DNA of 64,000 nucleotides from positions 1-64,000 of the forward strand of contig JADZDN010000171.1 of NCBI GenBank assembly GCA_020851015.1, given 5' to 3'. The notes under the pieces were generated by a model. It did not search any database and had not been told where the DNA came from. It saw only the letters and a program-made list of their open reading frames with translations. Numbering within the stretch: position 1 is the stretch's first letter; the number at the start of each line of letters is the position of its first letter. Positions 1 to 7,840 of the stretch are shown in pieces. The translations under genes and the position numbers were made by a program. This DNA is from Alphaproteobacteria bacterium (GTDB taxonomy: Bacteria > Pseudomonadota > Alphaproteobacteria > JAEULC01).

Positions 1-1
1 C

Positions 2-604
2 AGCCTGACGGGCATCCTTTTGGCGGCGGTGATCGGCACGCTGATGGGGCTGCTGGCCGGGTATTTCGGCCGGGTGTACGAGGCGACCCTGATGCGGGTG
101 GCCGATCTGCTGTTCGCTTTTCCCAGCTTCGTCCTGGCGCTGTTCCTGATGTTCGTCTTCGGCTTCGGCGTGCTGAACGTCGTACTCGCCATCGGGCTGG
201 TCTACCTGCCGGGCTTCGCCCGGCTGGCGCGCAACATGACGCTGCTGGTCAAGGAGGAGGCCTATGTGCAGGCCGCCAAGGTGTCCGGCCAGACGCCGTT
301 TCGCATCATGACCCGTGAAATCCTGCCGAACATCGCCCCACCGCTGATCGTGCGTCTAAGCCTGGGCTTTGCCTTCGGCGTCGTCATCGAGGCGGGCTTG
401 AGTTTCCTCGGCTTGGGTGTCCAGCCGCCGACCCCGTCGCTCGGCCTCATCATGTCCGACGCCAAGGAGTATTTCCAGCGCGCGCCCTGGGTACTGACGC
501 TGACGGGCCTGGCGATCAGCGTCATCCTGCTGGGCCTCAACCTGCTGGGTGACGGGTTGCGCGACATGATGGACCCGCGCCTGGGCCGCAGGGAGGAGGC
601 ATGA
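2..604 (+). CDS. Dipeptide/oligopeptide-type ABC permease (DppC/OppC family), 5' part missing
   Basis: This is the inner-membrane permease of a peptide-type importer; the gene begins before the window, so only about the last 200 codons are visible. The frame is open from base 2. It shows several hydrophobic segments and the EAA-type cytoplasmic loop (EAYVQAAKVSG) that contacts the ATPase, followed by EAGLSFLGLGVQPP and a C-terminus ending DMMDPRLGR, all typical of DppC-type subunits. Its TGA overlaps the ATG of the next gene (ATGA), so it is translationally coupled to the two ATPase genes. The substrate is not readable from the sequence. The binding protein and partner permease presumably lie upstream, outside the window. 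Confidence 0.9.
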   Translation, partial: SLTGILLAAVIGTLMGLLAGYFGRVYEATLMRVADLLFAFPSFVLALFLMFVFGFGVLNVVLAIGLVYLPGFARLARNMTLLVKEEAYVQAAKVSGQTPFRIMTREILPNIAPPLIVRLSLGFAFGVVIEAGLSFLGLGVQPPTPSLGLIMSDAKEYFQRAPWVLTLTGLAISVILLGLNLLGDGLRDMMDPRLGRREEA

Positions 605-1575
605 GCACCAACGCCCTGGAGGTCTGCAACCTGCGCACACGGCTCCGCGGTCCGCGCGGCGACGTGGAGGTTCTGCGCGGCATCGACCTAGTGCTGCGGC
701 ACGGGGAGGTGCTGGGGCTGATCGGCGAGTCCGGCTCGGGCAAGACGATGACCGGACTTTCGATCCTGCGCCTGGCGCCCCGGATCGCCACCGTGTCTGC
801 CGACAGCCTGCGCGCCTTCGGCCTGAACCTGCTCGAGATCGGTGACGCGGAGTTCCGCGCCCTGCGTGGCCGGCGCATGGCCATGGTGTTCCAGGATCCG
901 GTCGGCGCCTTCAATCCGGCCAAGACCATCGGATGGCATTTCCGCCACGCGCTGCGCCGTGTAGCGGACAAGGCGCCGGAGGCGACGCGGGACTGGCGTC
1001 AGTCCGCCATCCGGCTGCTGGGGGAGGTCGGCATACCGCAGGGTGCGTCCGTGTTGCGGAGCTACGCCCACCAGCTCAGCGGTGGGATGCTGCAGCGCGC
1101 GCTGATTGCTATCGTGCTGGCTTGTCGGCCCGAGCTGATCGTCGCCGACGAACCGACGACCAACCTGGACGCGATCGTCGAGCGGCAGATTCTGGCCCTG
1201 TTCCGCGACCTGCAGCGCAAACTCTCGGCCGCCTTCATCTACATCACCCACGACATCGCGATTGCGGCGCAGCTCTGTGATCGGATTGCCGTGATCTATG
1301 CCGGCCAGATCGTCGAGGAAGGACCAACGGGCGACGTATTTGGTACACCCAAGCATCCCTACACCCAGGGTCTACTGGGTGCCGCCTTGGCGCTGGACAA
1401 GGGCGATGCCCGACTGCAGGAGATCCGCGGCGATCTGCCCAATCCAGGCGACCCGCCGCCCGGCTGCCTGTTTGCGCCGCGCTGCGGCTTCGCGCGCCCG
1501 GAATGCACGACGGGAGACCCCAACCTGCGATCTGTCGGCGACGCGCACTCGGCGCGCTGCGTGCTCTACCCGTGA
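601..1575 (+). CDS. Peptide-type ABC transporter ATPase (DppD/OppD family)
   Basis: This 324-residue protein is one of the two nucleotide-binding subunits of the transporter. Walker A is GESGSGKT at residues 42-49, followed by a Q-loop in VFQDPVGAFNP, a signature LSGGMLQRA (M where Q is usual) and Walker B LIVADEPTTNLD. The C-terminal oligopeptide-transporter extension carries GCLFAPRCGF with further cysteines, the cysteine-rich tail usual in this family. The start overlaps the permease stop by 4 bp, and the stop overlaps a GTG start of the next ATPase (GTGA). Confidence 0.93.
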   Translation: MSTNALEVCNLRTRLRGPRGDVEVLRGIDLVLRHGEVLGLIGESGSGKTMTGLSILRLAPRIATVSADSLRAFGLNLLEIGDAEFRALRGRRMAMVFQDPVGAFNPAKTIGWHFRHALRRVADKAPEATRDWRQSAIRLLGEVGIPQGASVLRSYAHQLSGGMLQRALIAIVLACRPELIVADEPTTNLDAIVERQILALFRDLQRKLSAAFIYITHDIAIAAQLCDRIAVIYAGQIVEEGPTGDVFGTPKHPYTQGLLGAALALDKGDARLQEIRGDLPNPGDPPPGCLFAPRCGFARPECTTGDPNLRSVGDAHSARCVLYP

Positions 1576-2570
1576 ACCCGGCAAACCTTATGGCGGACGC
1601 GCCGTCCGTGATGGCGGTGGATGGACTGGTGATCCGCTTCGCCCTACGGCGCGGCATAGGCGCCATGCTGCGCGGCGGCGCCAGCCATTTCAACGCGGTC
1701 GACCAGGTCAGTTTCGCGGTTCGACCGGGCGAGGTGCTTGGCCTGGTCGGCGAATCCGGCTCCGGCAAGACGACGATCGGCAAGGCGCTGCTGCGGCTCT
1801 ATGAACCCAAGGCAGGCACGATCCGCTACCGCGACGAGGACATCACCCATGTCGACGGCAAGGCGCTGCGCGACATCCGGCCGCACCTTCAGATGGTGTT
1901 CCAGGATCCGCTGTCCTCCCTGAACCCCCGCCACAGCATCCACACCGCACTGGCAACGCCGCTGTTGGTCCATGATCGCGTGCATCCTGATCAGGTCGAC
2001 GATCGAGTCGACAGCATATTGCGCCAGGTGGGCCTGCCGGCCGCATTCAAGCAGCGATTTCCGCACGAAATGTCGGGCGGGCAATTGCAGCGCGTGGCAA
2101 TCGGGCGAGCGCTGATCCTCGATCCCAGCCTGATCGTGGCGGACGAGCCGGTATCGAAGCTCGACGTCTCGGTACGCGCGAAGATACTGAACCTGTTCAA
2201 GGACATCCAGGCGCGCCTGGGCATCGCCCTGGTATTCATCACGCATGATCTGCGCGTGGCGCGCTATCTGTGCGACCGCATCGCCGTCATGTATTTCGGC
2301 AAGCTGGTCGAGGTGGCGCCTACGCGCGAGATTTTTGCCCGGCCGTGCCACCCCTATACGCGCGCGCTGCTCGGCACGATCCGGAACGAAAGCAGTGGCC
2401 CGCCGCTTGCCGGCGAAGCCTTCAATCCCACCACCGATCGCCAGGGTTGCCGCTTCTACAGCCGTTGCCCCATGCGCAAGGACTCGTGCCTCCACGCACA
2501 CCCGCCAATGGAAAACGTGGACAAGGACCATCAGGTGGCCTGCTACGAATGGCGGTCGGCCGCGATCTAG
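1572..2570 (+). CDS. Peptide-type ABC transporter ATPase (DppF/OppF family)
   Basis: This is the second ATPase of the importer, about 332 residues. Walker A is GESGSGKTTIG, the signature is MSGGQLQRVAIGRAL and Walker B is LIVADEPVSKLD. The C-terminus has GCRFYSRCPMRKDSC, the cysteine-rich tail usual in this family. I chose GTG at 1572 because it overlaps the preceding stop; ATG at 1590 is a possible alternative and would remove six residues. The gene converges on the ArgH-like gene 2581-4053 with only a 10-bp gap and no obvious terminator. That leaves the functional link to the minus-strand operon open. Confidence 0.92.
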   Translation: MNPANLMADAPSVMAVDGLVIRFALRRGIGAMLRGGASHFNAVDQVSFAVRPGEVLGLVGESGSGKTTIGKALLRLYEPKAGTIRYRDEDITHVDGKALRDIRPHLQMVFQDPLSSLNPRHSIHTALATPLLVHDRVHPDQVDDRVDSILRQVGLPAAFKQRFPHEMSGGQLQRVAIGRALILDPSLIVADEPVSKLDVSVRAKILNLFKDIQARLGIALVFITHDLRVARYLCDRIAVMYFGKLVEVAPTREIFARPCHPYTRALLGTIRNESSGPPLAGEAFNPTTDRQGCRFYSRCPMRKDSCLHAHPPMENVDKDHQVACYEWRSAAI

Positions 2571-2580
2571 CTCCGGCTCC

Positions 2581-4053
2581 TCAGACGGTGCGTGCTGTTT
2601 CGACGAGCCGGCGCCAGGTCGCCGCGAGTCGGCTCCGCTCGGCATCAACGAACGCGCGTGCGTCACGGAAAATCTTGGCGAGTTCCGTGGACATCGCGGC
2701 AACGGCGTCGGGCGCGGGGCCGCTGTCGCCACGCGAGGCAACGATCGCCGCCGGGTCCATCGCGGAACGAAACGCGTCGTCGGCGATCGTGATCGAGCGT
2801 CCCAGCAACGCGCCCGCTATCGACTCCAGGGCACGCGCATCCGGGTTCATGCCCGCGTCTCGCACGAAGTGTCCGACAATCTGCTCTGCTTGCCTCCAGC
2901 TGACGCCGGCTTGGCGCATGACGAGATCGACGAGTTGCGCTGCCTGCATGAAGTCGCAACCCGCGAGCTCGGCTCCCCTGGACCGATCGACGGTGATCGT
3001 AGCCAACGCCGCCGACATGAGATCGAGTGCATAGGCAAGTTCCCCCAGGCCCTGGTGCGCCAGCGCGGGAATGCCCATCGTATCGACCAGTTGAATCGGC
3101 GCGGTATGCATCATCAGCTCGAGCGCCTCGCCGTGCAGCGTCGCGACCTTGATCGCCGACCGGCGTACCGGCTTCAGGAAACTCGGGTTGCGCTTCTGGG
3201 GCATGATGAAGCTGCCGCTGCACCAGGCATCGCCGAACGCGATCAGCTTCAGGTCGCTCCCCGCCCAGAGATACAGGTCGAGCGCCAGCCGGCTGATGCT
3301 GGCAGCGGTGTTGGCGGCCGCACCCAAAGCATCAATCGCCACGTCGCCATTGACGTATCCGTACAAAGAATTGCGGACTACGTTGTCATAGCCGAGCAGC
3401 GCGCTGATCCGCCGCCGGTTCATGCCCACCGGGCTTGGAACTATATGGCCCACGGCGGCCGAACTCAGGTTCATCCGGCCATAGCTCGACCGCAGGCGCG
3501 CGGTCTGTTGTTCCAGGTTCTCCGCAAAAGCCGCGAAGTAGTAGCCCAGCGTGATGGGTTCCGCGCGCATATGCACGGTATAAAAGGGCGCCAGCACATC
3601 CTTCAACGCCGCCGCCTGGCTCGTTAGGCAATCGCCCAGGCTGGCGGCCGACGCGACCGCCCTCAGCATGTCCTCGCGGACTGCCAGCATCTCGGCCACG
3701 TAGCCGAACTCAGCGCGGGCCCGGCCAAGCGACAAGTCGCCCGCGTCCTCCGGACCGATTGCTTCGGCGATCGCCCGTTCGACGTTGGGCTGCAAATTCT
3801 CCAGCGCCGGATCGAATGCGATCCGGTCTGCACCCTGATCGAGCAGATCGAGCAATGCACCGATGATCCGCCGCGCCCGTGCCGGCGCGACGATGCCCTG
3901 CTCGCGCAGCGCGATCATCGATGCCAGATGGTAGTAGAGCAGGTGGGCGAATGAATACCGCGTTGCATCGATCACGCCGCGACTGTACCGCTCGACATAG
4001 GCGGCGGAAGTGGCCAGCGGGAGCATCGCTTGCGTCGTTGAGTTGCCGGCCAT
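2581..4053 (-). CDS. Divergent argininosuccinate lyase/fumarase-superfamily protein (ArgH-like 2)
   Basis: This protein of about 490 residues has the fold signature of the aspartase/fumarase/ArgH superfamily, whose members cleave C-N or C-O bonds and usually release fumarate. The C3-loop motif reads GSFIMPQKRNP, where GSSxMPxKxNP is usual, so the second Ser is Phe. The region matching HTGRSRNDQ reads LSLGRARAE and lacks the His. The third conserved stretch (THLQRAQP in ArgH) reads TVHMRAEP. The start at 4053 lies 5 bp downstream of the stop of the paired homologue 4059-5564, so the two are made together. A role in arginine synthesis is unlikely. It may be a partner or regulatory subunit, or a lyase for another substrate. 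Confidence 0.82.
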   Translation of the reverse strand: MAGNSTTQAMLPLATSAAYVERYSRGVIDATRYSFAHLLYYHLASMIALREQGIVAPARARRIIGALLDLLDQGADRIAFDPALENLQPNVERAIAEAIGPEDAGDLSLGRARAEFGYVAEMLAVREDMLRAVASAASLGDCLTSQAAALKDVLAPFYTVHMRAEPITLGYYFAAFAENLEQQTARLRSSYGRMNLSSAAVGHIVPSPVGMNRRRISALLGYDNVVRNSLYGYVNGDVAIDALGAAANTAASISRLALDLYLWAGSDLKLIAFGDAWCSGSFIMPQKRNPSFLKPVRRSAIKVATLHGEALELMMHTAPIQLVDTMGIPALAHQGLGELAYALDLMSAALATITVDRSRGAELAGCDFMQAAQLVDLVMRQAGVSWRQAEQIVGHFVRDAGMNPDARALESIAGALLGRSITIADDAFRSAMDPAAIVASRGDSGPAPDAVAAMSTELAKIFRDARAFVDAERSRLAATWRRLVETARTV

Positions 4054-4058
4054 ATTGG

Positions 4059-5564
4059 CTAACCGCGCATGATCCGGCCGATCGCCGCGGCTAGCTTCGC
4101 GTCGGCTCGCTTCTGCCGCTTCAGCATCTGGGCGATCCAGCGCTCCTGCGATGCAAGCCGCGCCCGCGACGTCTTCAGCATCCGCGCAGTCTCCGCGGGA
4201 TTCACACTGCCGGTCGTCCGGCGCGTCCGGACGAAGGTTCCCGGCTCCAGGGCGGCTCGCACGGCCGCGTCGTCGAGGCCGAGCCTGCGGCCTATCGTCT
4301 CCTCGGCCGCGCGGTCGAGCATGGTCCCAGTCACGCGGTCGGGACCGATTCCCCCAGCCAGCGCGCTGCGCACCAGCCGTCCCACCGCGTGATGGGTTTG
4401 GCGGTAGGACAGCCCGTTGCGGCGCACGATCGCATCGGCCAGGTTGCTGGCCGTAGCCCAATTGGCGCCAGCCAGTTCGCGCATTCGCGTGGTGTGCACC
4501 GTCAGCGAGCGAATGACTCCATCCATCAGCTCCAGCATGCCCTCGGTAGCGGTGAAGGCATTGTCGATCTGCGGCACCTCGCGGTTGGTGACGTCGCCCG
4601 ATCCTTCGGCGCGGAACGTGGCGAGCGCACTGCCGAGCCAGGTGGTCGCGGCCCCGGCGCGCGCCTTTACCACCTCCAGCGCGATCGGGTTCTTCTTTTG
4701 CGGGAACACGCTGCTGGTGCCGCAGTACCCGTCGGCGCATTCGACCATGCGGAACTCGAAGCTCGACCAGACATGCAGGTCCGTCGCCAGGTCGTTCAGG
4801 TCGGCCATGATGAAGGACATCGCTGCGATCGCGTCGGCCGCGTAGTAAGCCTCGCGCGCCAGCCTTGTGTTTTCCACCAGCCCGCCGAAGCCGAGCAGGG
4901 CAGTGGTGCGGCGGCGGTCGAGGGGCCAGGACGTACCCGCCAATCCGGCCGCACCGAGCGGATTCAAGTCGACACGCGCGAAGGCGGCGACGACTCTGTC
5001 GAAATCGTCGCCCAGCCGGTCGACAAAGCTATGGAGGTAGTGGCCAAAGGTCCACGGCTGGGCGTGCTGCAGGCAGGTGTAGCCCGGCATTACCGTGGTT
5101 TTGTGGCGGGCCGCCAGGCCGATCAGCGTTCGCTCCAGCGCGGTCAGCCGTCGCAGCACATCGATCAAGCGACGTCGCTTGTACAGCCGGCGGGCCGTGG
5201 GACCTTGGTCAAGACGGCTGCGGCCGGTATGCATCCTTCCGCCGATCGCCTCGCCGATCTTCTTGAACAGGTAGTCTTCGACCTGCAGCAGGAAGCTACC
5301 CTTGCGCGGGTCCACCGGAAATCCCGACGGTCCCATGTTGTCGATCTGCCGTAGCACGTGCAGGATCTTGCGGCCGTCGGCGCGCGATAGAATCCGTCGT
5401 TCGACCAGCATCGCGGTGTGCGCGAGGTCGACCTTCAGGAACTCGTGGAACATCCCCAGTTCGCGTGCGAGTCCGGGCGCATCGGCCAGGCGAATCATCC
5501 GCTCGGCGGGGGGTTCCGCCAGGCGCGCATCTACAAGAAGGCCAGCGGGCTGGGTTCGGCGCAT
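4059..5564 (-). CDS. Argininosuccinate lyase-family enzyme, probably not ArgH (ArgH-like 1)
   Basis: This protein of about 501 residues keeps more of the ArgH pattern than its neighbour: HTGRSRLDQ (ArgH has HTGRSRNDQ) and GTSSVFPQKKNP in the mobile catalytic loop. The conserved His of the THLQ motif is Cys here (YTCLQHAQP). I chose ATG 5564 because AAGGAAG lies 7 nt upstream; longer in-frame starts lack this. Related lyases outside arginine synthesis (ethylenediamine-disuccinate lyase, iminodisuccinate-type lyases) cleave N-substituted aspartates, which would suit the surrounding amino-acid genes, but that is inference. It lies downstream of dapB after 131 bp that carry an AT-rich motif. Confidence 0.85.
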   Translation of the reverse strand: MRRTQPAGLLVDARLAEPPAERMIRLADAPGLARELGMFHEFLKVDLAHTAMLVERRILSRADGRKILHVLRQIDNMGPSGFPVDPRKGSFLLQVEDYLFKKIGEAIGGRMHTGRSRLDQGPTARRLYKRRRLIDVLRRLTALERTLIGLAARHKTTVMPGYTCLQHAQPWTFGHYLHSFVDRLGDDFDRVVAAFARVDLNPLGAAGLAGTSWPLDRRRTTALLGFGGLVENTRLAREAYYAADAIAAMSFIMADLNDLATDLHVWSSFEFRMVECADGYCGTSSVFPQKKNPIALEVVKARAGAATTWLGSALATFRAEGSGDVTNREVPQIDNAFTATEGMLELMDGVIRSLTVHTTRMRELAGANWATASNLADAIVRRNGLSYRQTHHAVGRLVRSALAGGIGPDRVTGTMLDRAAEETIGRRLGLDDAAVRAALEPGTFVRTRRTTGSVNPAETARMLKTSRARLASQERWIAQMLKRQKRADAKLAAAIGRIMRG

Positions 5565-5633
5565 ATCTTGGCTTCCTTGCAGCTTTCCCGGACTAGGTGC
5601 CCGGATCGAGGTGGCATGCAGTTGCACCGAAAA

Positions 5634-5652
5634 TGATCAAAAAATCAATCCC
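5634..5652. promoter_or_regulatory. AT-rich 19-bp motif shared with 29614-29632
   Basis: The sequence TGATCAAAAAATCAATCCC matches 29614-29632 at 17 of 19 positions. It contains TGAT and ATCA arms around an A-tract and stands out from the GC-rich background. It lies about 70 bp upstream of the ArgH-like 1 start. It could be a regulator site or promoter element; no regulator is assigned. Confidence 0.35.
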
Positions 5653-5695
5653 CTACGACTGGTGTCGCGGACCCTCTTTGGCGCCGGTGGTTGAG

Positions 5696-6454
5696 TTAGG
5701 GAATGATATCCTGCATCGAGTACAGACCGGGCTTTCGATGCATGGTCCATGCGGCTGCGCGAACGGCGCCGACCGCAAAGGCACGTCGATCGAGAGCGCG
5801 ATGCGTCAGCGCGATGTGCTCGGTTCCCGAAGCAAAGAGCAATGTGTGTTCGCCGACGACCTGGCCGGCGCGCAGGGCCGCGAAACCGATGTCCCCGGCG
5901 CGTCGCGGCCCGGTATGACCGTCACGGCCGGATTGCATCGCATCTTCGAGGCGAACCCCGCGGCCGCGCGCAACGGCCTGTCCCAGCGCAAGCGCGCTGC
6001 CCGAGGGTGCGTCGATCTTCTGGCGGTGGTGCAGCTCGACGATCTCGGCATCGTAGGTCTCGGCCGGCAGCGCCGCGCCCAACTGTTCGGCGATCTTCAG
6101 CAGCAGATTGAGCCCAATCCCGTAATTGGCCGCGCAGACCACCGGGACTCGCCGGGCCGCCCGTTCGATCGCCGCCTCCTCCACGGCCGACAGTCCGGTC
6201 GTACCGACTACCCAGGCCTTGCCTGCCGCTGCCAACGCCTCGGCGTGCGACGACACCGTTCCCGCCTGGGTGAAGTCGATCGCAACATCGATCTGCGGGG
6301 CCAGCTGGGAGAGCGGCATCGTCGCGGGGCCGCCCTGCGGCGCCGGCGATGACTTGCCGATCGTGCCGCCCACCACATCATGGCCGGCGGCGATGCTCTC
6401 CTCCACCAGGAGCCGGCCCATCCGGCCGGCCATGCCGAGTATGCCGACCCGCAT
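5696..6454 (-). CDS. dapB: 4-hydroxy-tetrahydrodipicolinate reductase family (DapB)
   Basis: DapB reduces 4-hydroxy-tetrahydrodipicolinate with NAD(P)H in lysine/diaminopimelate synthesis. At 252 residues the length is normal. The N-terminal Rossmann motif is GMAGRMG (residues 6-12). The active-site stretch HHRQKIDAPSGSA carries the catalytic His and Lys, and GHTGPR and GEHTLLFASGTEHI follow as in the family. ATG 6454 is preceded by GGAAGGAG at good spacing and overlaps the stop of an oxidoreductase remnant (TGATG). The operon context (aminotransferase, hydroxyacid dehydrogenase, ArgH-like lyases) suggests a paralogue reducing a cyclic imine or enamine in a dedicated pathway, rather than the housekeeping copy. 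This cannot be settled here. Confidence 0.9.
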   Translation of the reverse strand: MRVGILGMAGRMGRLLVEESIAAGHDVVGGTIGKSSPAPQGGPATMPLSQLAPQIDVAIDFTQAGTVSSHAEALAAAGKAWVVGTTGLSAVEEAAIERAARRVPVVCAANYGIGLNLLLKIAEQLGAALPAETYDAEIVELHHRQKIDAPSGSALALGQAVARGRGVRLEDAMQSGRDGHTGPRRAGDIGFAALRAGQVVGEHTLLFASGTEHIALTHRALDRRAFAVGAVRAAAWTMHRKPGLYSMQDIIP

Positions 6455-6618
6455 CAGTCGCTCCTTCCATTGAATTTGGCAGCCGCCTTGCCCGCGGCCG
6501 CGCGTGGCCAGAAGCGATTGCGCAGGACGGACCAGCGGATGGTCAAGGGGCCGAGCGGGTCGACGGCCATGCAGACTCCGACAATGCCGGTGCCAAGAAC
6601 GGCGATCGGGAGTGCCAC
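6454..6618 (-). pseudogene. Remnant of a DadA-type FAD-dependent amino-acid dehydrogenase
   Basis: A 54-codon frame starts at GTG 6618, just after the 2-hydroxyacid dehydrogenase stop, and ends in a TGA overlapping the dapB ATG. It begins IAVLGTGIVGVCMA, a GxGxxG dinucleotide-binding start typical of FAD-dependent D-amino-acid dehydrogenases. It then jumps to DPLGPLTIRWS, which in that family normally lies tens of residues further on. Intact family members have about 400 residues, so most of the gene is deleted. The frame stays open and may keep translational coupling through the operon. The family call rests on these two motifs only. Confidence 0.6.
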
Positions 6619-6621
6619 GAT

Positions 6622-7548
6622 TCAGGCTTGGGCAACGGCGCGCTCGGAAAGGAGACTCTTCAAGATCCCCAGCACCAGGTGGACCTGGTTGATGGTGGCG
6701 CTCTCGGTCCAAAAGCCGCAATGCGCCGTCAGGGTCACGTTCGGCGCGGTGCGGAGGAGATGCTGCTCGGGCAAGGGTTCGGTTTGGAACACGTCGAGCG
6801 CGGCATGGCCGATCGCGCCGCTGCGCAGCGCGTCGACCAGCGCCGTCTCGTCGACCAGGCCGCCGCGCGCCGTGTTGACGAGGATCGCGCCCGGCTTCAG
6901 CGATGCCAGACGCGCCTTGTTCATGAACAGGCGCGTGTCCTCGTTCAGCGCTAGATGGAGTGATACGATGTCGGACGACGAAAGCATCTCGTCCAGCGAC
7001 ACGGTTCGGATGCCCGGTTCCTTGACCGGTGTGCGGTTCCAAACCACCACCTCGAGCCCGATGCCGGCGCCGATCCGCGCCACCTCGCGCCCGATGCCGC
7101 CGAACCCGACGATGCCGAGGCGCTTGCCGCGCAGCTCGATGCCCTGAAGCTTCTTCCAGCCCCCTTGGCGCAGTACTTCGTGCTGCTGGGCAACCTGCCG
7201 TGCGGCAGCGAACATCAATCCCACCGCGAGCTCGGCAACGGTCGTGTCGCCGTAGTTCCGGATCGTGTGTACCTTGATGCCCTGGCGTTCGGCTTGCTGC
7301 AGGTCGAGGATGCTGGCGGCGCCGGTGCCGAAATAGACGAAGTGCTTGATGCCGCGGCACTGCGCCAGGATCTCCGACGGGAAGCGCGTGTGGTCGTCGA
7401 TGCAGATGTCGTAGCCCGCCAGCAGCTTCGGAATGTCCGAGGGGTGGAAGGCGTCGAGGTTGACGTCGACGGGCAGGTTGAATTGCCTCTGTGCATCCTG
7501 CCACAGCTTGTACTGCGCGGCGCCGCAATCGAGGAACTTGGCTCGCAT
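6622..7548 (-). CDS. D-isomer-specific 2-hydroxyacid dehydrogenase family protein
   Basis: This is an NAD(P)-dependent oxidoreductase of 308 residues that interconverts 2-oxo and D-2-hydroxy acids. The Rossmann motif GFGGIG is at residues 148-153. The catalytic residues sit in NTARGGLVDE (Arg), DVFQTEPLPE (Glu) and TAHCGFW (His). ATG 7548 has GGAG 7 nt upstream and fits the family N-terminus; upstream in-frame starts would add residues with no family resemblance. It lies between two gene remnants in the operon and may act on the 2-oxo acid made by the upstream aminotransferase. The substrate is unknown. Confidence 0.92.
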   Translation of the reverse strand: MRAKFLDCGAAQYKLWQDAQRQFNLPVDVNLDAFHPSDIPKLLAGYDICIDDHTRFPSEILAQCRGIKHFVYFGTGAASILDLQQAERQGIKVHTIRNYGDTTVAELAVGLMFAAARQVAQQHEVLRQGGWKKLQGIELRGKRLGIVGFGGIGREVARIGAGIGLEVVVWNRTPVKEPGIRTVSLDEMLSSSDIVSLHLALNEDTRLFMNKARLASLKPGAILVNTARGGLVDETALVDALRSGAIGHAALDVFQTEPLPEQHLLRTAPNVTLTAHCGFWTESATINQVHLVLGILKSLLSERAVAQA

Positions 7549-7571
7549 GTCGGTCTCCGGATAGGAATGCG

Positions 7572-7831
7572 TCAGGAAGCCGCGCGAAAGCGGTGCGGTT
7601 GATCGGCGAGAATGGCGCGAAGGCGTCGGGCCGCCTCTCCGATATCCGCGCGGGACAGGTCGAGATGGGTCACCGCGCGAATCCGCGTCTCGCGACGCGG
7701 TCCTGCAGGGCATTCACGGTCGGGTCTTCCTGTTTCTGGTCGTCGCCGACGGCGCACGACATCATGAAGGTCAGCATGTCGCGCGTCGGCTTGGTCGCCG
7801 TATCGCTGCCCAGATCGATGAACTTGGTCAT
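7572..7831 (-). pseudogene. Threonine aldolase (beta-eliminating lyase) remnant with internal deletion
   Basis: Starting at ATG 7831, with GGGGAG 5 nt upstream, the frame reads like the N-terminus of PLP-dependent threonine aldolases ([20 protein letters not shown], then [19 protein letters not shown]). After about 40 codons it meets, in another frame, a typical threonine-aldolase C-terminus ([14 protein letters not shown], then RRLRAILA) ending at TGA 7574-7572. Intact enzymes have about 340 residues, so roughly 75% is missing and the junction is frameshifted. It lies directly downstream of the aminotransferase gene. This is a clear dead gene with both ends preserved. Confidence 0.8.
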
Positions 7832-7840
7832 GAATCTCCC

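Noticed and set aside
4059..5564. Housekeeping argH for arginine synthesis.
   Set aside because: The conserved THLQ His is Cys, HTGRSRNDQ is altered and no arginine genes are nearby.
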